NCBI GenBank assembly: GCA_934667795.1
Contig: CAKUMP010000171.1
Span: 1-5,390, forward strand
Direction of reading: 5' to 3'
Length of the DNA: 5,390 nt
From: an uncultured Chthoniobacterales bacterium
Lineage (GTDB): Bacteria > Verrucomicrobiota > Verrucomicrobiia > Chthoniobacterales > CAKUMP01
Below the pieces are notes generated by a model. The model made no database searches. It was not told the DNA's origin and saw only the letters and a program-made list of their open reading frames with translations. Position 1 is the stretch's first letter; the number at the start of each line of letters is the position of its first letter. This document shows, piece after piece, positions 5,127 to 5,390 of the stretch. A program made the translations under genes and the position numbers.

Positions 5127-5229
5127 GGCTTTTCTGACTGAAATGGGTGAAGTTTTGTTATGTAAGGGCTGAAATATGGGGAGAACTCCTGGAAGTATAG
5201 GGGATTTTGATTTTTGGGGTGGTTTAAGG

Positions 5230-5390
5230 TCAGGGTTCGGGTGTTGGGGTGGCTTCTGGTGCAGGTTCGGAAGGTGTTTCCTGGGTAGATTCGGGAGTTT
5301 CCGCTGGGGGCGAGGTGGGTTCCGGTGCATCGGTGGGGGTTCCGGTTGCGGAAGGAAGTGCCGGGAAGAAAGGCAAAGAAGAAATGCTGT
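5230..5390 (-). CDS. C-terminal 52 residues of a protein with a Pro/Glu/Thr/Ala-rich tail (5' end outside window)
   Basis: The frame is open from the right edge to a TGA at 5232-5230. The visible part begins SISSLPFFPALPSATG and continues as a low-complexity acidic tail of repeating PxE, PxP and ETP units, such as DAPEPTSPPAETPES (20-34) and EPAPEATPTPEP (41-52). Its strict Pro/Glu/Thr/Ala composition supports this frame over the other two, which give Arg/His-rich translations. Such tails are disordered and are found on SecG proteins of some lineages, on TonB-like proteins and on many envelope proteins, so the function cannot be told from this end. No intrinsic terminator is seen in the 180 nt that follow. 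Confidence 0.75.
   Translation of the reverse strand, partial: SISSLPFFPALPSATGTPTDAPEPTSPPAETPESTQETPSEPAPEATPTPEP

Noticed and set aside
5216..5249. Four G-runs on the plus strand that could form a G-quadruplex
   Set aside because: The runs largely reflect proline codons (CCC) in the gene on the other strand, and the first loop is long.
5085..5330. 81-residue minus-strand frame rich in Pro, Arg, Asn and His
   Set aside because: It is a shifted frame of the Pro/Glu/Thr-rich tail at 5230-5390; the +1 alternative has the coherent low-complexity composition of a real protein tail.

Overview
The window reads as one chromosomal stretch of a Gram-negative bacterium of moderate G+C. All eight supported genes lie on the minus strand, so transcription runs from right to left. 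Lipoprotein processing, an HpnD-type squalene pathway enzyme, a complex I subunit and a glycine-zipper lipoprotein with a 'SPY..YN-IDVRG-PSG' tail point towards the Verrucomicrobiota (Opitutae-like). That placement is inference, since there is no rRNA or other marker gene here. Most starts lack a clear Shine-Dalgarno sequence.

In order of transcription: (1) 5390-5230, the Pro/Glu/Thr-rich C-terminus of a protein that begins outside the window. (2) 5047-4763, a 94-residue protein that looks like a small winged-helix protein. It has its own -10-like box, an AGGTG ribosome site and an upstream palindrome, and is followed by a strong three-segment terminator hairpin (4716-4658). (3) 4566-4189, nuoA, the small membrane subunit of NADH:quinone oxidoreductase, without nuoB behind it. 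(4) 4019-3702, a Dabb (stress-responsive alpha/beta barrel) protein. (5) 3687-2500, a 395-residue polytopic membrane protein of unknown function. (6) 2400-1699, an ABC-type ATPase of the LolD/MacB type in which almost every catalytic motif except Walker A is altered. (7) 1696-848, hpnD, a squalene/phytoene synthase family enzyme only 2 nt behind the ATPase. (8) 791-387, a glycine-zipper lipoprotein. (9) 359-1, dihydrofolate reductase, cut by the left edge.

The closest functional coupling is ATPase-hpnD (2 nt apart), with the Dabb-membrane protein pair (14 nt apart) just upstream. A membrane protein, a degenerate ABC ATPase and a prenyl-condensing enzyme in a row suggest a role connected with membrane isoprenoids, but this is inference from position only. 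The lipoprotein and folA are 27 nt apart and may share a transcript. Respiration (nuoA) and folate metabolism (folA) appear to be unrelated neighbours.

There is no CRISPR array, transposon, phage gene, tRNA or rRNA in the window. The items most worth a second look are the degenerate ATPase beside hpnD, the loss of the folate-binding arginine in the reductase, the isolated nuoA, and the palindrome in front of the winged-helix gene.
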